Assembly: GCA_019914945.1 (NCBI GenBank)
Contig: CM034111.1
Location: forward strand, 3,844,001-3,908,000
Length of the DNA: 64,000 nucleotides
Reading direction: 5' to 3'
Origin: Typha latifolia
Lineage: Eukaryota; Streptophyta; Magnoliopsida; Poales; Typhaceae
The translations under genes were made by a program, and so were the position numbers. The notes under the pieces were generated by a model. That model was not told the origin of the DNA, did not search any database, and worked only from the letters and a program-made list of their open reading frames with translations. The stretch's first letter is position 1. Every line of letters begins with the position of its first letter. Shown here one piece after another: positions 1 to 14,100 of the stretch.

Positions 1-65
1 TATCCTGAAATACTTCCGGTCCAGTCTTACTAATTGCAGCATATTGACTCTTTTTCTCTCTACAG

Positions 66-3000
66 AGCCAAATCTGATGGATCTGACAGTGAGGTAAGTG
101 ATACAAGTGGACAGAATGGTTTGCTGTTAAATGATAATCATAGAAAAGGAACTGTCGCCGAGAGCCGCGAACAAGAGGTTGATGGAAAAGGTTTAGAGGA
201 TCTAAGTCCACATTCTTCTCATGAAAGGAAGCTTTCTACAAGTTCCTGCTCATCAGATAATTTTCCTCCTTCAGCAAAAGTAGAAAGGTTTGTCATGTTT
301 CAAATAAAATAATGCCACGGTATCCTCATTTATATGTACAATGCTATTTTAGACTTATTATGATGAACATTCTGGGAGCCTATATACTCCCTTACGTACT
401 TTGTTCAACTTATTATCTCCACTTTAGTATGAAGTCCCCATGAGGGTTCTCCGTACCATATTCTAGTTGTTCTGAACTTCTGATATTGTATTGCTCTTGT
501 AATTCAAAGATAGTCAAAAGTTCTGTTCTCCTTGTCTTAGCTACCGTTAGGTGTGCAAATTTATGCATCCTGTGGATCATGTTCTCTAAGTACATAATCA
601 TAATCTGTTAGTACTAATGTAAGAGACCAAATGAAAGAACTCGAAGGAAAAATTTGAAGAAAGCATAAAGTATAGAAGACATTATCTTCGTAACTCATGG
701 ACATTCTTTTCTGTTCCTGTTAGGCTTTTCTTGTTCAGAGACACTTATTCATTAAAATGAATATTCGAGCATATTTTTGGAGCATCTCTTTTTTCAAAGA
801 AAATACAAGGCATGATATAACTAATATCTGTTTCTCTTTTTAGCTTGAAGCAACACAATCATCTGCATAATATGGGTAAATGCAATGGAGGGACATTCCG
901 AGGGGTAGATGAAGTATCTGCGGAAGCCAGAACTAAAGCATCCAAACCAGCAGGCATGCAACTCTATTTTTTTTTAGTACTTCTACTAAATGTTCAGTAA
1001 TGCTCAATTAAGATTTAAGAATTGTCATATCTGTGGCATGGAGAGTGTCTTAGCGATCGGCATTGTTTGTGCCAATCACCATAGGTAGGCACACTCTTGT
1101 GCTGAATAATGTGTTGGTCTGGCACGAGTACATTGCGGGGTCAGAGCAAGGCTCATCGCTGGCATGGGGTGGCACTAGTTGTCACCGGTCAGTATGAGGG
1201 AGTATCCAAATGCTCCCCTGTATTGGTGCAGATAAGGCGCTAGAATGGTGTTTGAACATTGGCATGCTTGGCACTGATTGTCAAGTCCTCAATTTCACTG
1301 AGAGCTTTGCAGAACAAGTTCCTCAAGTTGTTACAACTGGGTTATTTTTCCTCACAATGATACTTTCTGCTGCAGCATTAAATGCTGATGACTTTGATGA
1401 TAGATCAAAACCTCCAGTTATACAGCAAAGGGGTCGTTTTAAAGTGACATCTGAACATGTTGACCTTGATAAGGTGACCAGATTGTTGTATCTTTATCTT
1501 TTTCCTTATCAGTTGGATCTCATGTGATGGTTTTCATTATTTCCTTTCAGGCTCTTCCACCTGTTGGCCTGCAAAAGAGTCACAGCATGCAGGTTAATAG
1601 CTATCTCTTATTTGTTTCATTCTGCAACAAAATATTCTAGCATTTCATTAAATGAATGTAATGTTTTTGGGTGTCTCTCTTTATGAATGGAAATATATAG
1701 CAACAACAACAACAACAACCAAATTTTAGTCCAGCTATTTGGGGTTGGCTACATTATCCTTTTTAACCATTTATCTCTTTGGCCAACCATAGTTTCTTTA
1801 GTGGTAGAATGGAGACAAACATAAGAGTATCATGAGGGTCTGCAACAAGCTAAATCAATGTTCTGAAATACACTTCCAGATTACAGGGGGTTCTGTCAAC
1901 AATCAGATAAGAGTTGAAATTATTTGTTAGTAGAAAACATTCATAAGGAAATGGTATAAAATCCATGAAAAATCTTAAAAATTCAGAAAGAAGGTGGTAA
2001 AAGAACAAAGAGAGGGGTATAGTAACAACATCATATGAAGAGTGAAAATGCTCAATACAACCTCTGTTTGCGATAGAGGTGGTTGGCATTTGTAGAGGTG
2101 GTAAAAGAACAAAGAGAGGGGGATAGGAAGAAGTGGAAAATAACAACAAAAGAAGGGAAGAGAGATGGGGAGTAATTCACGTCTTCGTACCTTGTGCAAA
2201 TCAGATTTGCCTTAGATTGGCTGGAATCAAATCTCTAAGTGTTCAATGGAGAAGAAGGCACACGATGGAGAGAAAGATAAGAAGGGGAAAATGGCTAAAT
2301 AAGCTCAATGGGTGCATTTAAGTATTTTATGGGGGTCTAGTATTGAATTGAGAACCTGTTGTCAATCTACCACAGGCATAATCCTCATGGGACTTGTTCA
2401 AAATTTGTACATTTGATAAATTAGAATACTCTTAGTCAATGACGGTCATGCTAATGGCACGTGCCATGCCGTGCCACCATCAGCATAGCACGTGCCGATC
2501 GTCATGGGGCGTGCTAGTGGCTGCCACTAACACGCATTTATCATATTTTTAATAAATTTTTTAAGATATTTAGAGATATTTTTGGATTTTCGGTATATCA
2601 ATATTTAGTTTTTGGTTTAAATATATGTATCAAAACATATATTAAAGTGTTTTATCTTTAGATTATTTTTAGAAATGACCTATTTTATTAAATATAAGGC
2701 AATAGTTAAATATAAATATTATTCAACACATAATATGATTGAATACATTTATTTAAACTAATATTAATGATTCAACACTCCATAATATAATTAAATACTC
2801 CATAATTAAATTAAACACAATAATAATTAATAATAGTTCAATAATTAAAACTAATATCTAGTTGAATGTAGAATGACAAGGATAATCAAAGACTTTATTT
2901 GCCGGCACAAGAATATTGCATTAAATATTGTCGATATTCTATAAAACTTATCAACTGATAATATTAATCGTTGTAACGTCTCGCATAGTCTTTATACAAA

Positions 3001-6000
3001 GAAAAATTTCGTAATTCTCTCCTGATATGATATGAATATTGAATATGCACGAAAATGACCAGCACTGACAGAGGCACTGGCCCACCATAAGCATATACAA
3101 ATTGTGGATATAGAGTATAATAAAAGTTATGCCTCTGGTGAGCGTGATTGATATGATGGTAATGATAATGAACTCATATCATCCTATAGGTACAATTCTC
3201 CTAATGTCCTATCTACAGAGTAAGTCCTCTATAAAAATAATACCTCTCTGAGAAGGTTGTGTAATAGAGATGCATGTCTCATCTCTATTATTATTGTCAC
3301 CAAACTTAGTCTCGCCATTATCACTATCACCACCACCATCATCATTATTATCTCTAGTCTCATCATTATCAATTTTATCTAAGCTTTCTAAATAGTCAAT
3401 TAATTAGTTAATTTGATAATGATTGATAAAAATAAAAAAAAATCAAAAAGGCTTCAGATGGGTACAATGATCGGCATGCGGCCATGCCGAACTAGCACGA
3501 CTCGGCACAGGGGTGTGCCATGCTCGTAGTTCTTCATTCTAATTGCTAGGGTATTTTCTCTGGTGGTTCAAACTTCAAAGAAAGAAGCTTGTAATTGTAT
3601 GCTAAGAAATATTATGTTTATAGAACTAAAGGAATAAGAGAATAGAATTAGCATTATAAAAAGCTTATGTTAGCAAATGCTTATCTCATGCATCTTGCAG
3701 GTGATTTCTCAGATTCCTGCAATAAGTATACCATCTTCATCCGATGCTGCATCAACTTTTCTTTGTTGTTCCATATTCGCTCAGCTGCATAATATGTTGC
3801 AGGCAAACATACTTCAAAGGGTATGAGGTGAAACATAGTGTTCCATTTTCTGACTTTGAGATTTGATTTTAACAGAGTCTTGTCTCGAGTCTAGTCTCTG
3901 AGATTTTATATATTTCTTATGTTTTTTTTTGTTCAGGATAATATCCTTAGTTTGATGAAGCAATTAACCACCAGTAGCTTATCACCTGTTTCCGTAGCTT
4001 CAGCAACTAGTTCAACCGACGGACTGTCTCCTTCATTACATGCCAGTGTGGTAGAGAAGTCCTTGGTAAGAGACAATAATTCTTGTTTGAATTTTGCATT
4101 TTATTTCATGCTTCTCTCATGGTGTTTACAAGTTTCTTAGCGTATTATTACTATTTAAATTTTGATCCATTTAAAATTTATTGTTAGATAATCAATTGAT
4201 CAAAAAGCTTAAACTACTAGGTAACATACCAAAATCGTATAACATGTCTTTAAGCATGCCATCTCACATGTGGCCCTGATTCACCACACCTAGATAGATG
4301 AAAGGTAGTAGGATATGCGGCCTCCCACATCTCACAAGAACAGACAATAATAGAAAATAGAGATTAAATGAGCATAGATGAGATTTAAACTCAGAAGTTC
4401 TAGAAAAACTGGCTTGATACCATGTTAGATTAATGGTTGACCCAAAAATAAAAATGTTAGGTAGGAGATCAATAGAGTATATCATCCCTTTAACATGTAT
4501 AAATGCCTATAAGCATTTTGCTTTCATATAGCATCTTAGCTATTTTATAAGCATAACTATTGAAGGTGCTATTTCAGTTTTTGCAGTTACTATAACAATA
4601 ATCCTTTCCAATTGACTAAAAATTAACCTATCCTAATTGAAGGTGCTAGTTAAGTTTATGCAGTTACAATAATTTTCTAAATCACTTATTTTATATATTG
4701 CACAATATCGTCACGACTTATTTAGGCACAATGGAGGACTTGCCTGCTTGTACAGTAGTTTTGGAAATTCTTGTTATTTTCCTTGATGCAAGAAAGCAAG
4801 GGTGTGGATTGATGGTGAACCGAATGACATCAATACAAATTTGATACATTTCCTTATCAAGAACAAATCTACTGACCATATGAAATGGCCTTCATTAATA
4901 CACAATTCGCAATAAGCTTCCAGATGCATATATTTTGATTATTTTCTTTCAATGTGTGAATAAAAGGCCTAAACTAAAGGATCGGATATGATAATAATGA
5001 TAAACTTGGTCACAAAAAATTCATGTAGGCAGTAAAATATGAAAAGTAAGAAAGAAGGGTATTACAAATTCTAGAAATTATCTAGTAGATCAGTCCTTGT
5101 TAGAGGGTCATTGTTCTAGACTTCTAGCACATTGCCAATTACTCATATGATCTCGTTCCAGTGCATCTGTTTGGCATAGAATATTCAGCTTGGAAAATGT
5201 GTGGATAGTTCTTTAACAATACAAAGATACTTTTGAGAACTTGGAACTGGAGAGAGGATAGCTCATCTAATTCTAGTTTAAGCATCTCTTGAAGCATTTA
5301 TTTCTCTGGATAGGAGATCTTTTATCATGCCATAGCTAGAAGATTTAATGTCTCTGCATCTGTTTCTCCTTGTGCTATCTTGTATATCAAATTTGTATGT
5401 CATTTTAGATATACTTGTTATAAGGGTTGTGTGCAGACAAGATATTAGGTCATGTGGGATGCATTCTTGAGGGCAATAGTAGCTGTGACAACAGATGATA
5501 TATTTTTGTTTACATTCTTATGAGGAACTAATGTGGAAGGAACTGATCTTCTCAGTTTGGTAAGGAATTATTCTACTTACAGATCACTTCTTCCAATACC
5601 AACAAAAACACATAATATGTACATGTCCAAAATAAAAGGAGAGTGTACATGTCCAAAATAAAAGGAGAGAACTATCCAGCCCTTTCAAGTTACAGAATTA
5701 CTAAAATACCAAGATTATGTATTATTTGATGGTGACTATGATATTGCAATACTTTCTATCATATCCTTCACATTCGTGGAACTTTGCAGTTTGCACAAAA
5801 TTGAGTCAAAAAAAGAGACACAAGAAGTTCTGTTTTCCTTCCAATTCTATGATGTATATTCTATGTGTAATTCTAATTGGCTATATCTCCATGTAGCCCA
5901 GCACAACCTGTTTACCCTCTAAACGTAGATGTGTCTTTGATATCATAGTCAGGCACTAATATGTGCTTTTTTTAATATTTTATCATGATGCCAAACACCA

Positions 6001-6527
6001 TATATTATGGAGAACTGTCTTCTTTTTCTTGTGAGAATGGAGAACATTTAGGCTATGGATGAGTTCTTGAAGTCCATACTCCAAACATAATTATTTCTTG
6101 CAGCTTCTTCATAGTGACATAATGTCAACGATGATTGATTAAATCCTCTTCTTTTTGGTTATTATAATATGAAATATCATTGAAGATCTTTTGTTGTCTG
6201 TATAATGCTTAATGGATGCATTTCTTCTCCTGCAGCTGGAAGTAGCACAGGAACGAGAGAAGGAACTGATACAAGATGTCACTGATCTGCAATATAGGTA
6301 GTCATAATGATCTGAAGCCAAATTTAAAGATGCAAAAGAGTCCTCTTTTATTTATTTCTTTTTTTGAGACATTTGGTTCATGGCTGCAGGCTGATTTGTG
6401 CGCACGAAGAGATACAAAGGCTTAAAGCGAGGAATTCTCAGGTACAAAGCTACCGTTTTTCTAGAACCAAACGATGTGTCATACAAAGCTCGCTTAATTT
6501 ATTAGTGAGGTGTTTCTACAGGTCTGA
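66..6527 (+). CDS. STE20/OSR1-like Ser/Thr protein kinase, C-terminal part (5' end outside window)
   Basis: Only the last 279 codons are in the window. Exons: 66-287, 844-953, 1376-1473, 1551-1592, 3701-3820, 3937-4065, 6236-6297, 6390-6441, 6522-6527; phase is kept at every junction and the stop TGA is 6525-6527. The kinase domain lies upstream of the window. What is visible is the regulatory tail: a Ser-rich segment (HERKLSTSSCSSD), the block GRFKVTSEHVDLDK, LQKSHSMQ, a helical stretch (LHNMLQANILQRDNILSLMKQL) and a final coiled-coil-like segment (EREKELIQDVTDLQYRL, then EEIQRLKARNSQV). I recognise this order as the C-terminus of the plant kinases related to animal SPAK/OSR1 and Arabidopsis BLUS1-type proteins; the assignment is from memory of the family. 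Intron 954-1375 uses a GC donor. Introns 1593-3700 and 4066-6235 are long and carry repeats. The substrate is unknown. Confidence 0.78.
1030..1200. repeat. Fragment of the GGCACG-rich MULE-like repeat
   Basis: Intron sequence with repeated GGCA(C/T)G and GTGCC words, like the terminal parts of the elements at 2440-3535 and 11089-11810. No clear ends or target duplication, so it is a fragment at best. Confidence 0.35.
2440..3535. mobile_element. MULE-like non-autonomous element, copy 1 (kinase intron)
   Basis: GC-rich ends full of GTGCC/GGCACG words (2441-2535 and 3465-3530) enclose a very AT-rich core. The core (about 2600-2860) clearly matches the copy at 63183-63752: both contain ACACATAATATGATTGAATA and, further on, ACTAATATTAATGATT followed by ACTCCATAAT. 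No open reading frame. I could not find a convincing target-site duplication here, so the ends are approximate. Confidence 0.6.
4190..4495 (-). repeat. Probable LTR-retrotransposon remnant in intron
   Basis: On the minus strand ATGGTATCAAGC (about 4412-4425) resembles the junction of a 5' LTR end with an initiator-tRNA primer binding site. No coding part is seen. Low support. The rest of the intron 4066-6235 shows nothing recognisable except a 25-bp tandem duplication near 5619-5668. Confidence 0.3.
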
Positions 6528-8103
6528 AATATGAATACATGATCTCTAGCATTCGCACTGCGTTGGCTCTTTCCCAAGTAAAAGTGGAGCACATTAAGAT
6601 GCTATGCAAATGTAAGAGAAAGCTGGAAGACATCATATGAATCAAAATTCCTTTCTTGGAAAAAGAGAGATATTAAAGCCCGCTTCTTGTCAGTTTTATT
6701 GCTCTTCTGATTAATAATCAAAGTTTATTATACATGACTTTATGGAAGCATCTGTGGTTGTTGAACTTCAAGGGTGAAATAATGTATGCTGTACCTGAAG
6801 TACGAAAAATTGAGCATGTCCAAAGGAGTAAATAGCAAGCTAATTAAATGTTTTATGTGAGTTTATTTTTTTCATATTCAAGAGTTTAAATTAAAGCTTC
6901 AAACGTTGTAAAATGAGATTGAAAATGTCTGTCTGTATCAGTGTGCCAATGGCCAACCACATCATAGTACTGGAATATGTTTGCAACCCGTATGTGCTGA
7001 TATGATGGATATTTTGAAACACCCTCACTGGCCCCTGTTTTCTAATACAAACATAGCGTTTCGTGCTCGATCTTCTGCAAACCCGACTGCAGAAATTTCC
7101 TGAAGTCAAGAATGCTTGCACGCCTTTCTGCCCTCTATGGTTGTGGAATAAGCATAAGCTTATTCTAATATAGTTACGTCTATATTAGATGCTGTGACCT
7201 TCGTTCCAAAACTCAACGAGTACTAGTTTCCAAATTGACTCCACACGAGTATTAGTTTCCAAATTGACCTGCAATTGATGGGTTCCCTCGGAACTTCTCC
7301 TGTAACCACGATGCAACTAAAATATTCATCTGTAATGTCACTGTTGAAGATTTTTGGTTAAATTGGAGAAGATCTAACGTATCAAAGCATTTTAGAATTG
7401 GTTGGGATGGGATATTCATATATTTATTAGTCTTCTATGGTGGCAACTTTAAAAAGAGAGAAATAGAAGAATATTCCAACAAAAAGCTGTGTCTGGAATT
7501 TCTCCGCAGCTCAATTATTTGGAAGGATTGGAAAGTTTTTTTCATCCATCTGCATCTCCTTTTATGTCATCTTTCCGTTTCTACCCTTTGTAAATCTATA
7601 TCAATAAAAAAATCAGCTATGAGATAATATTAAACTGTATTCCCTTTTATTTTCCCTAGAGAACTTGTTAAGATATATATCACAATGGTCTCAGCTCCAA
7701 ACCATGGAGAAACAAGATTTAACCATAGGCAGCAAGAACATATATATACATGAAATTTCTCACCCAGTGAGGAATGACCCATTTTCTCCAGAGAAAAGAA
7801 AAAGAAAAAGAAAGAAAAGGTAAGCACATTTATCTACATAAGGGCAGGTTTAACCTGATGTCTTAATAAACAGTTTCTCAAGAAGGATATGATCTCTGCC
7901 CTGAAATCTTGCTGATCTGAAAAGCCAATTCCTCCATCTTATGCAGCTAATGCAAGCAATCACTTATTGCAGCATTATGTGCAGCTCGCGGAGTGTCTGA
8001 GTGGATTTGTCACTACTAGCTGAAAGCCAAACTCTTAGAACACCGCAGGGCTTGATTTCATTAACAATGGAGAAAGAATTGCTTCTCATGGTCTCAGTAA
8101 GAA
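6528..8103. other. Convergent intergenic region / 3' UTRs
   Basis: Contains the 3' untranslated regions of the kinase gene (from the left, +) and of the ATG18b gene (from the right, -). A short imperfect direct repeat (TAGTTTCCAAATTGAC, about 7223-7268) is present. I see no further gene. Confidence 0.5.
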
Positions 8104-11100
8104 CTAAGAAGCATCAGAAATTGTATCCAGCAGATTGAACTCACGCTCCAAGCTAAATGAAGACTCAAAAGACTGAGTAACATTTAATGTGTACTCTCGG
8201 AAGTATCCGTTATAGGTAATAACTAAAATGCTTGCTCTGTCAATACAGAAAAGGAGAGTATATCAACCTCGGAATGTAGTTTTAGCTACCTTTACTGAAA
8301 ACTAATCACAATAAGGAAGGACTAGAGATGGATTTGAACAGAGTAAAAGTCAGATAGCTGTGAAAAATCGTCAAACTTACAAATAGTGTATGGAATTTTC
8401 TTATATTTCTAAAACATAAGAAGAGTGATAAGGAACTAATTTAGATTTATTCTCATGCAACCATTGATATGGTGAGTAGCCCTTAACAGAAATAACAGCT
8501 AGTTAAGTTCCTAACTGAAACGTAGCTCTTAAAAGAAAAAAGTCACTTGGCAGGAGATAATCACCATTAAGGACCGTAATTTCATTTGTTATATGTAATG
8601 ATCATAATCAGTTTCTTTCAAGATCAATTTGGCTAGTGTTATGATTCTCAAGTGACTCTGGCTAAAATTGCTACCATGTTTAGAAAAAATGCATAATAGA
8701 TCAACTCAATTATATTTGACCAATGCTACATGATTCACATTTCTAGCAGATTCATGTTTGGTAAAGTATGCACAGGAAGAAGGATTCGGAACAAGAGGAA
8801 CTGGTTTGGTTATTATTCCAGATGGGTTTAATCTTTGAACTATCTGTTTTGGATTCCACTCCATCAAAATGTCTACTCAAATTAGTTCAAGGTGATTACA
8901 GGGCGTTTTGGAAATTGAACAAGGTTCAAACTGCAGAAAAACAATAATTTAGAGTGTTATTTGAAAATTTCCATAATTTACACCCATATATTTTTAAAAA
9001 TCATTAAATTCTAAATTTCTTTTCCATACTTCTTATTTGTCCAATCTTACCATAGATTCATCAAACAATGATATCTTAAGCTAAAAATCATACACTGTAT
9101 TTGTCGTCCTAGATATTTTTAGTTAATTCAGTTATATTTAGCGCACAATAAAGAACTTAATGCTGAACCCAAGTGCAACCCAGTCCGCTCCTGGAAAAAT
9201 CACTTGTTTCTCTCTCTTCCTTACCCTCGCACTAGAAAAAGATCCATCACACGTATTCACGATAACATCAATATATTAATTAGACACTCTTGTCTTCTTT
9301 AGAATCCACCACATTAATTCCATAGAAACCCTATCATGGGCTCTTTTCCATACATATCTTTCACAAATCATTCTTACTATTTCCCACAACTTCCCCATCA
9401 GTTGTCTTGTTAAAAAAAAATTACTTGCAAAGTTGATATACTTGGCACAAAACCAACTTGATTTTCGGATACCTTCGTTTCGCAGCTGAACATTTGTTTG
9501 ATTATCCTCACAAGTTTCATAGTATGACTCATGAGTTTGTTATCACAATAGTTTGTCGAATCTATATGTGTCCCTTGTTTTGAGACGCTCCCATCTACGC
9601 TCTTCTGATCTTTTTTCTTGTTTACTCATAAAGTATGCACATAATTAGTTGCTCTATCTCTTCAACTTGCTATTAAACATTATATTAAGTGACGTGAATA
9701 TGCTGAACAACTTAGTACTAGTAATAGATTATTAGATATTGGTTAATATTCGTCTTACAAAGCAAAAAGATGAAAAAGAAAAAAATCAGCATTTGAGAGA
9801 GAATCTACTAAGGCATCTCACCGCAATGCAGATAGTGTGGATGCACTCTTTGCATTCTCTGTACTGAAGATCGTTATGCAGCTATAGAAAAGCTAAAGTT
9901 TCAGTAATCAATTGTGAACTAAGAAAATGCAAAACATCATTATAATATCAAAAATCACCTCTTGACACCTGCAGGGACAACTTTATGAAGAACATGATGA
10001 TTAGGAGGTTCGAATGCATCATTAATTGAGTCAGGAATCATTGAACTAAGCAGTTTAGAATGTCTTCTTCTGAAATTTGTAGAGATCATGAAATTAAAAT
10101 AATTCAAAATATAGATTAGCAGCAGAAATGCGTGGAAATACAGAAGTTATGGGTAACCATAAAAAGGATAAAGAAGTATGGCAAATATGTAACCTTCCAT
10201 TTAATAGAGTATCGAGGAAAAAGATATGCAAAGAGCCTGATGAGCTTGTAGCAACAAGAATGTCTGGAAGATCAAGAGATGGCCCAAATGACAAGGAATA
10301 TATTGTTGACGAGTATGTTCCTCTTCGAAAACTATATGACTGCAATGAATAGAATAGTGAAAAGTGACAGACGAGATCTTTTAACAATAAAGGTTTAGTT
10401 AAAAGTGCAGGAGGACAACACAAATTAAATATATCAGTCCTCTCACCTTAGTTGCTTGCGAAACTAGATGCACTCTGACAATAGTTCCCTGTTCCGAAGC
10501 TGTTGCCAGGAACTTGCCATTAGAGGAGAAAACCATTGCAGCTAGCGGAGAGTGATGGGCATCTATCTGTTATAAAAATTTGAACAGAAATTAGATAATA
10601 TCTTTACACCTTTTACTTTCTTGGAAAGCAAAGGCTTTTGACTGGCCCTCACAGGCTTTATGTTTCAAATTGTCATGTCACTTGACCACTAACGATTACC
10701 TGCTACCAGGAACACTTAGAGAAGCAGTAATATTACTTAAATGGTGCCAAAATGCTAACATGCAAGATGGAAAACTACTATATTGTCCTTTTCTCTTTTC
10801 AATGACTACTAATGATTACCTGCCACTGGGCTTTAAGCTTCCAATAGAAGAGCTTCTATATTTCACTTTAAATTTTCTCTAATTAATATATTAAACAGGC
10901 ACATAATAAGGAGTTAAGGACTACATGAAACACGGTAGCATGAGCTTTGATTTGTGCACGATATTTAGACAAGATATGAAGGCCAAAAAGTAATGAAAAG
11001 TTTGCTCATTAAAGGGTATCTAGATCTTCGAAAAAATAAAGAGTGAAATATTTACAAGGGGTATGCCCAACATGATGAGGCTACAAGCAAGGATTGTCAT

Positions 11101-14100
11101 GCTAGTTGCAAACTGGCACGCATACTAGCAAGACTCTAATATGTTTTCTAGGGTTTTTATACATATTTTTTGTTTTAGTATATATATTAAAATCTACATT
11201 AGAATCTTTTATCTCTAAATAATATTGTAAATGGCCTATATTGTTAAAGATACAATAATAGTTACTTAAATACATTCATTAGTTAACCAAAGCTCGGTAA
11301 CTTGCAAAAAAAACAACATTATCAAATAGTTTCTATTTATGCCAGAATTTTAGCTCAAAATTGTAACAATTAAATCAAAATCAACTCATATGAAGTTAAT
11401 CTAATATTTTCCAACACCAATTGTGATCCAATTTGAATGTTTTGACATATTAATTTTGATCTTTTTGAAATTTGGGTAAAATTTGGGGAAAAACAATTTC
11501 TCGTTGATTCCTACATTTTGAAGAGTATTTTTTATAATCTAGTACCGAGATGATAGATCTATATAAAATGACTTTTATAAATGACAGAATTATAAGAGTA
11601 AGTTAGACCCATCATTTTGAGTCTCTCTGACTTAACATAGTGGGTTCTAAGCGGCACATAATGGGCGTCGCCTGATACTGTACCATTAATATGATGATAT
11701 GGGCTCGGTATGGACCGACACGAAGGCATGCTAGTTGGCAGGGGTTGGCACGCCTGGCACAGGTTGTGCCGATGCCCAAGTGTCGGTAGCCCATTGGCAC
11801 GGCAATCTTTGGCTACAAGCTTAATGAACAACCTTGAATAATTGTATCCTTCTAAATCCTACTCCAACATGAATAAGATTTAGGATCTAAGAGATCTGGA
11901 ATGCACTGCATTAAAAAATCTGAGTAAATTTTTTGGATATGCATCTTCTAGGGTGACAAGCTAAGATGGAAAAGGGGCTCTAAGCGATCACGAATGAGGA
12001 CATGTCAAAGTGAAAGCCCCAGGGATTATTGAACATAAATCAGTGCATGAAGCCATGAACCCATGCAAACAGGGTTAAAAGGCAATAAGAATATACTAAA
12101 GATCATTTGCCAGCACAGAAAAAGCCATCAACAGATTAAAAATTGATATAAAACTTGCAGCAAATGGAAAACCTAGAGAATTAAAATGTGTTGGAGCCTT
12201 GGAGGAAACAAAAGAAAAACCTAGTGCAGAAGTATTTCTGCATCTGCTAGACTTCTACACTAAATAACCAATCAATGACTGGAATAGATCTAACAATGAC
12301 CAATAATGCGTTAGAACAGAATGTTGCAAGTCAATTCAAGAAGGGTTATACATGAGTAATAAGTATAGAAGGATGTTAAAGAATGTGACAGATCTTATAA
12401 GTAAGAAATATTAACCTTCTAACATTGCTGGTCGGAATATACAGTAGAATAAGTGCAGCATAAATTAAAACAGAAGCATACTTAACAACTTGACAGAGTG
12501 ATTGAAGCTCTCATGTGTTGTATACTAACACTGATCCTAAGCGCAAGTAAAATTATAGCGGAAGTATATTTAACAACCTGGCAGAGTGATTGAAGCTCTT
12601 GTGTGTTATATATTAACACCAATCCTCTAGTCATACTTGCTGGAAGAGCCAAATAGCAGCCTTCTGAACCAGGGGCAAATGCACAGAGTCCTGAAACAGA
12701 GATAGTGAGATTGATAACTAGTACTAGTAATATAACAAGATTTATTCCCAATCAATGTTTGCAATGGGTTATCCTTTTTTCACCAACTATCAACAAGCAT
12801 AATCATCAATTGAATGATCAATGATGATAAACTGGTCAAATATAAGAAAAAAACATCTTGTAATCATCAGGGAAAACAATGAACAAGGAGATAGTACAAG
12901 AATACAGTGAGCAGGGAATTGTATGATAACTTGAGAATCCTACTGTGTACAATGGTGAGAGATAAATTGCACTGCTTACATAAGTACTATATCAGCTAAC
13001 ATTAGTTAGCCTTTTAGTTGTTTCATCCCAATTTAGACTTCATGCAATCTTCTAACTAGATCCCTCTAATTATAGATAATCTAAGCCTTTTGTTGGTAGG
13101 ATCATAAAAAATATACAATACTGTGAAAATGTAAATCTGCTAAAGCAGAAAGGGCCACAAATACTGTGATTCGAGATATTGATATAAAGAGAAGAAGAAG
13201 AAGAAGAAGAAGAAGATATAGTTTCAAAACATAAATTAACAAAATGAATGGTAAATTTTCTTGCACAAAAATGGATAAGCATGGCATAATGGCATAAAAT
13301 ACCAAGTTGTGTATGGATACAGCAATGAAGAAAAAGTTGTTAAATTACCTTTAGTGTTTGGCGCAGTATCTATTTCTTCCAACATACTCATACTATTCAA
13401 GTCATATATATATGTCTTATCCTGCAGTACAACAACGAGCCTGCACAAAATCTGATTAGCTTCCCGCTGGAATATGATATGCTAAATGTAGATATGTTAG
13501 CAAAAAATGAAAAGAATATTAATAACAACAGAAAATTAGGGGAGGCAAGAGAAGGATAGCATGAGCACAAGCAATAGAAGGTTACTATAATGAAAACAAT
13601 CCACTTCATAATATATACATAAGACTCTTTTATTTTGATCTCAGGTTACTGCCTTTGAGACCAATTGAAAGCTGAAAGGAACATAACACTATATGAAATG
13701 ACTTAATGAACAAGATAGTAGAACTAGGGATCAAGGAAAATAAATTTAAATTCCTGAGAGCTTATGTTCTTTTGACTACTCGATAAGAATGAGTCTTATA
13801 GTTATGAAAACAGGAACTATCTGCTTGTTATGATCTTCTATTATCTGTGGTTAGTTTTGATTTTGTATTTGAGTAAACTAGTGTATAAAAATGTTAAACA
13901 AAACAGAAAATTACCTTTTTCTGTTGAATCGAACAGCCATGATAGATGTCAAAAAGTTCAGTTCTCTTAGTGCAGCACCAGAGACAATATTAAACAGACA
14001 AAGTCGGCGAGGAGACAGTGAGGGCTGTGGGAGTTGAATTTAAACATAGTTACACACTTGATCCAACGATACTGGATTTAACTGTTTCATATGCAATATA

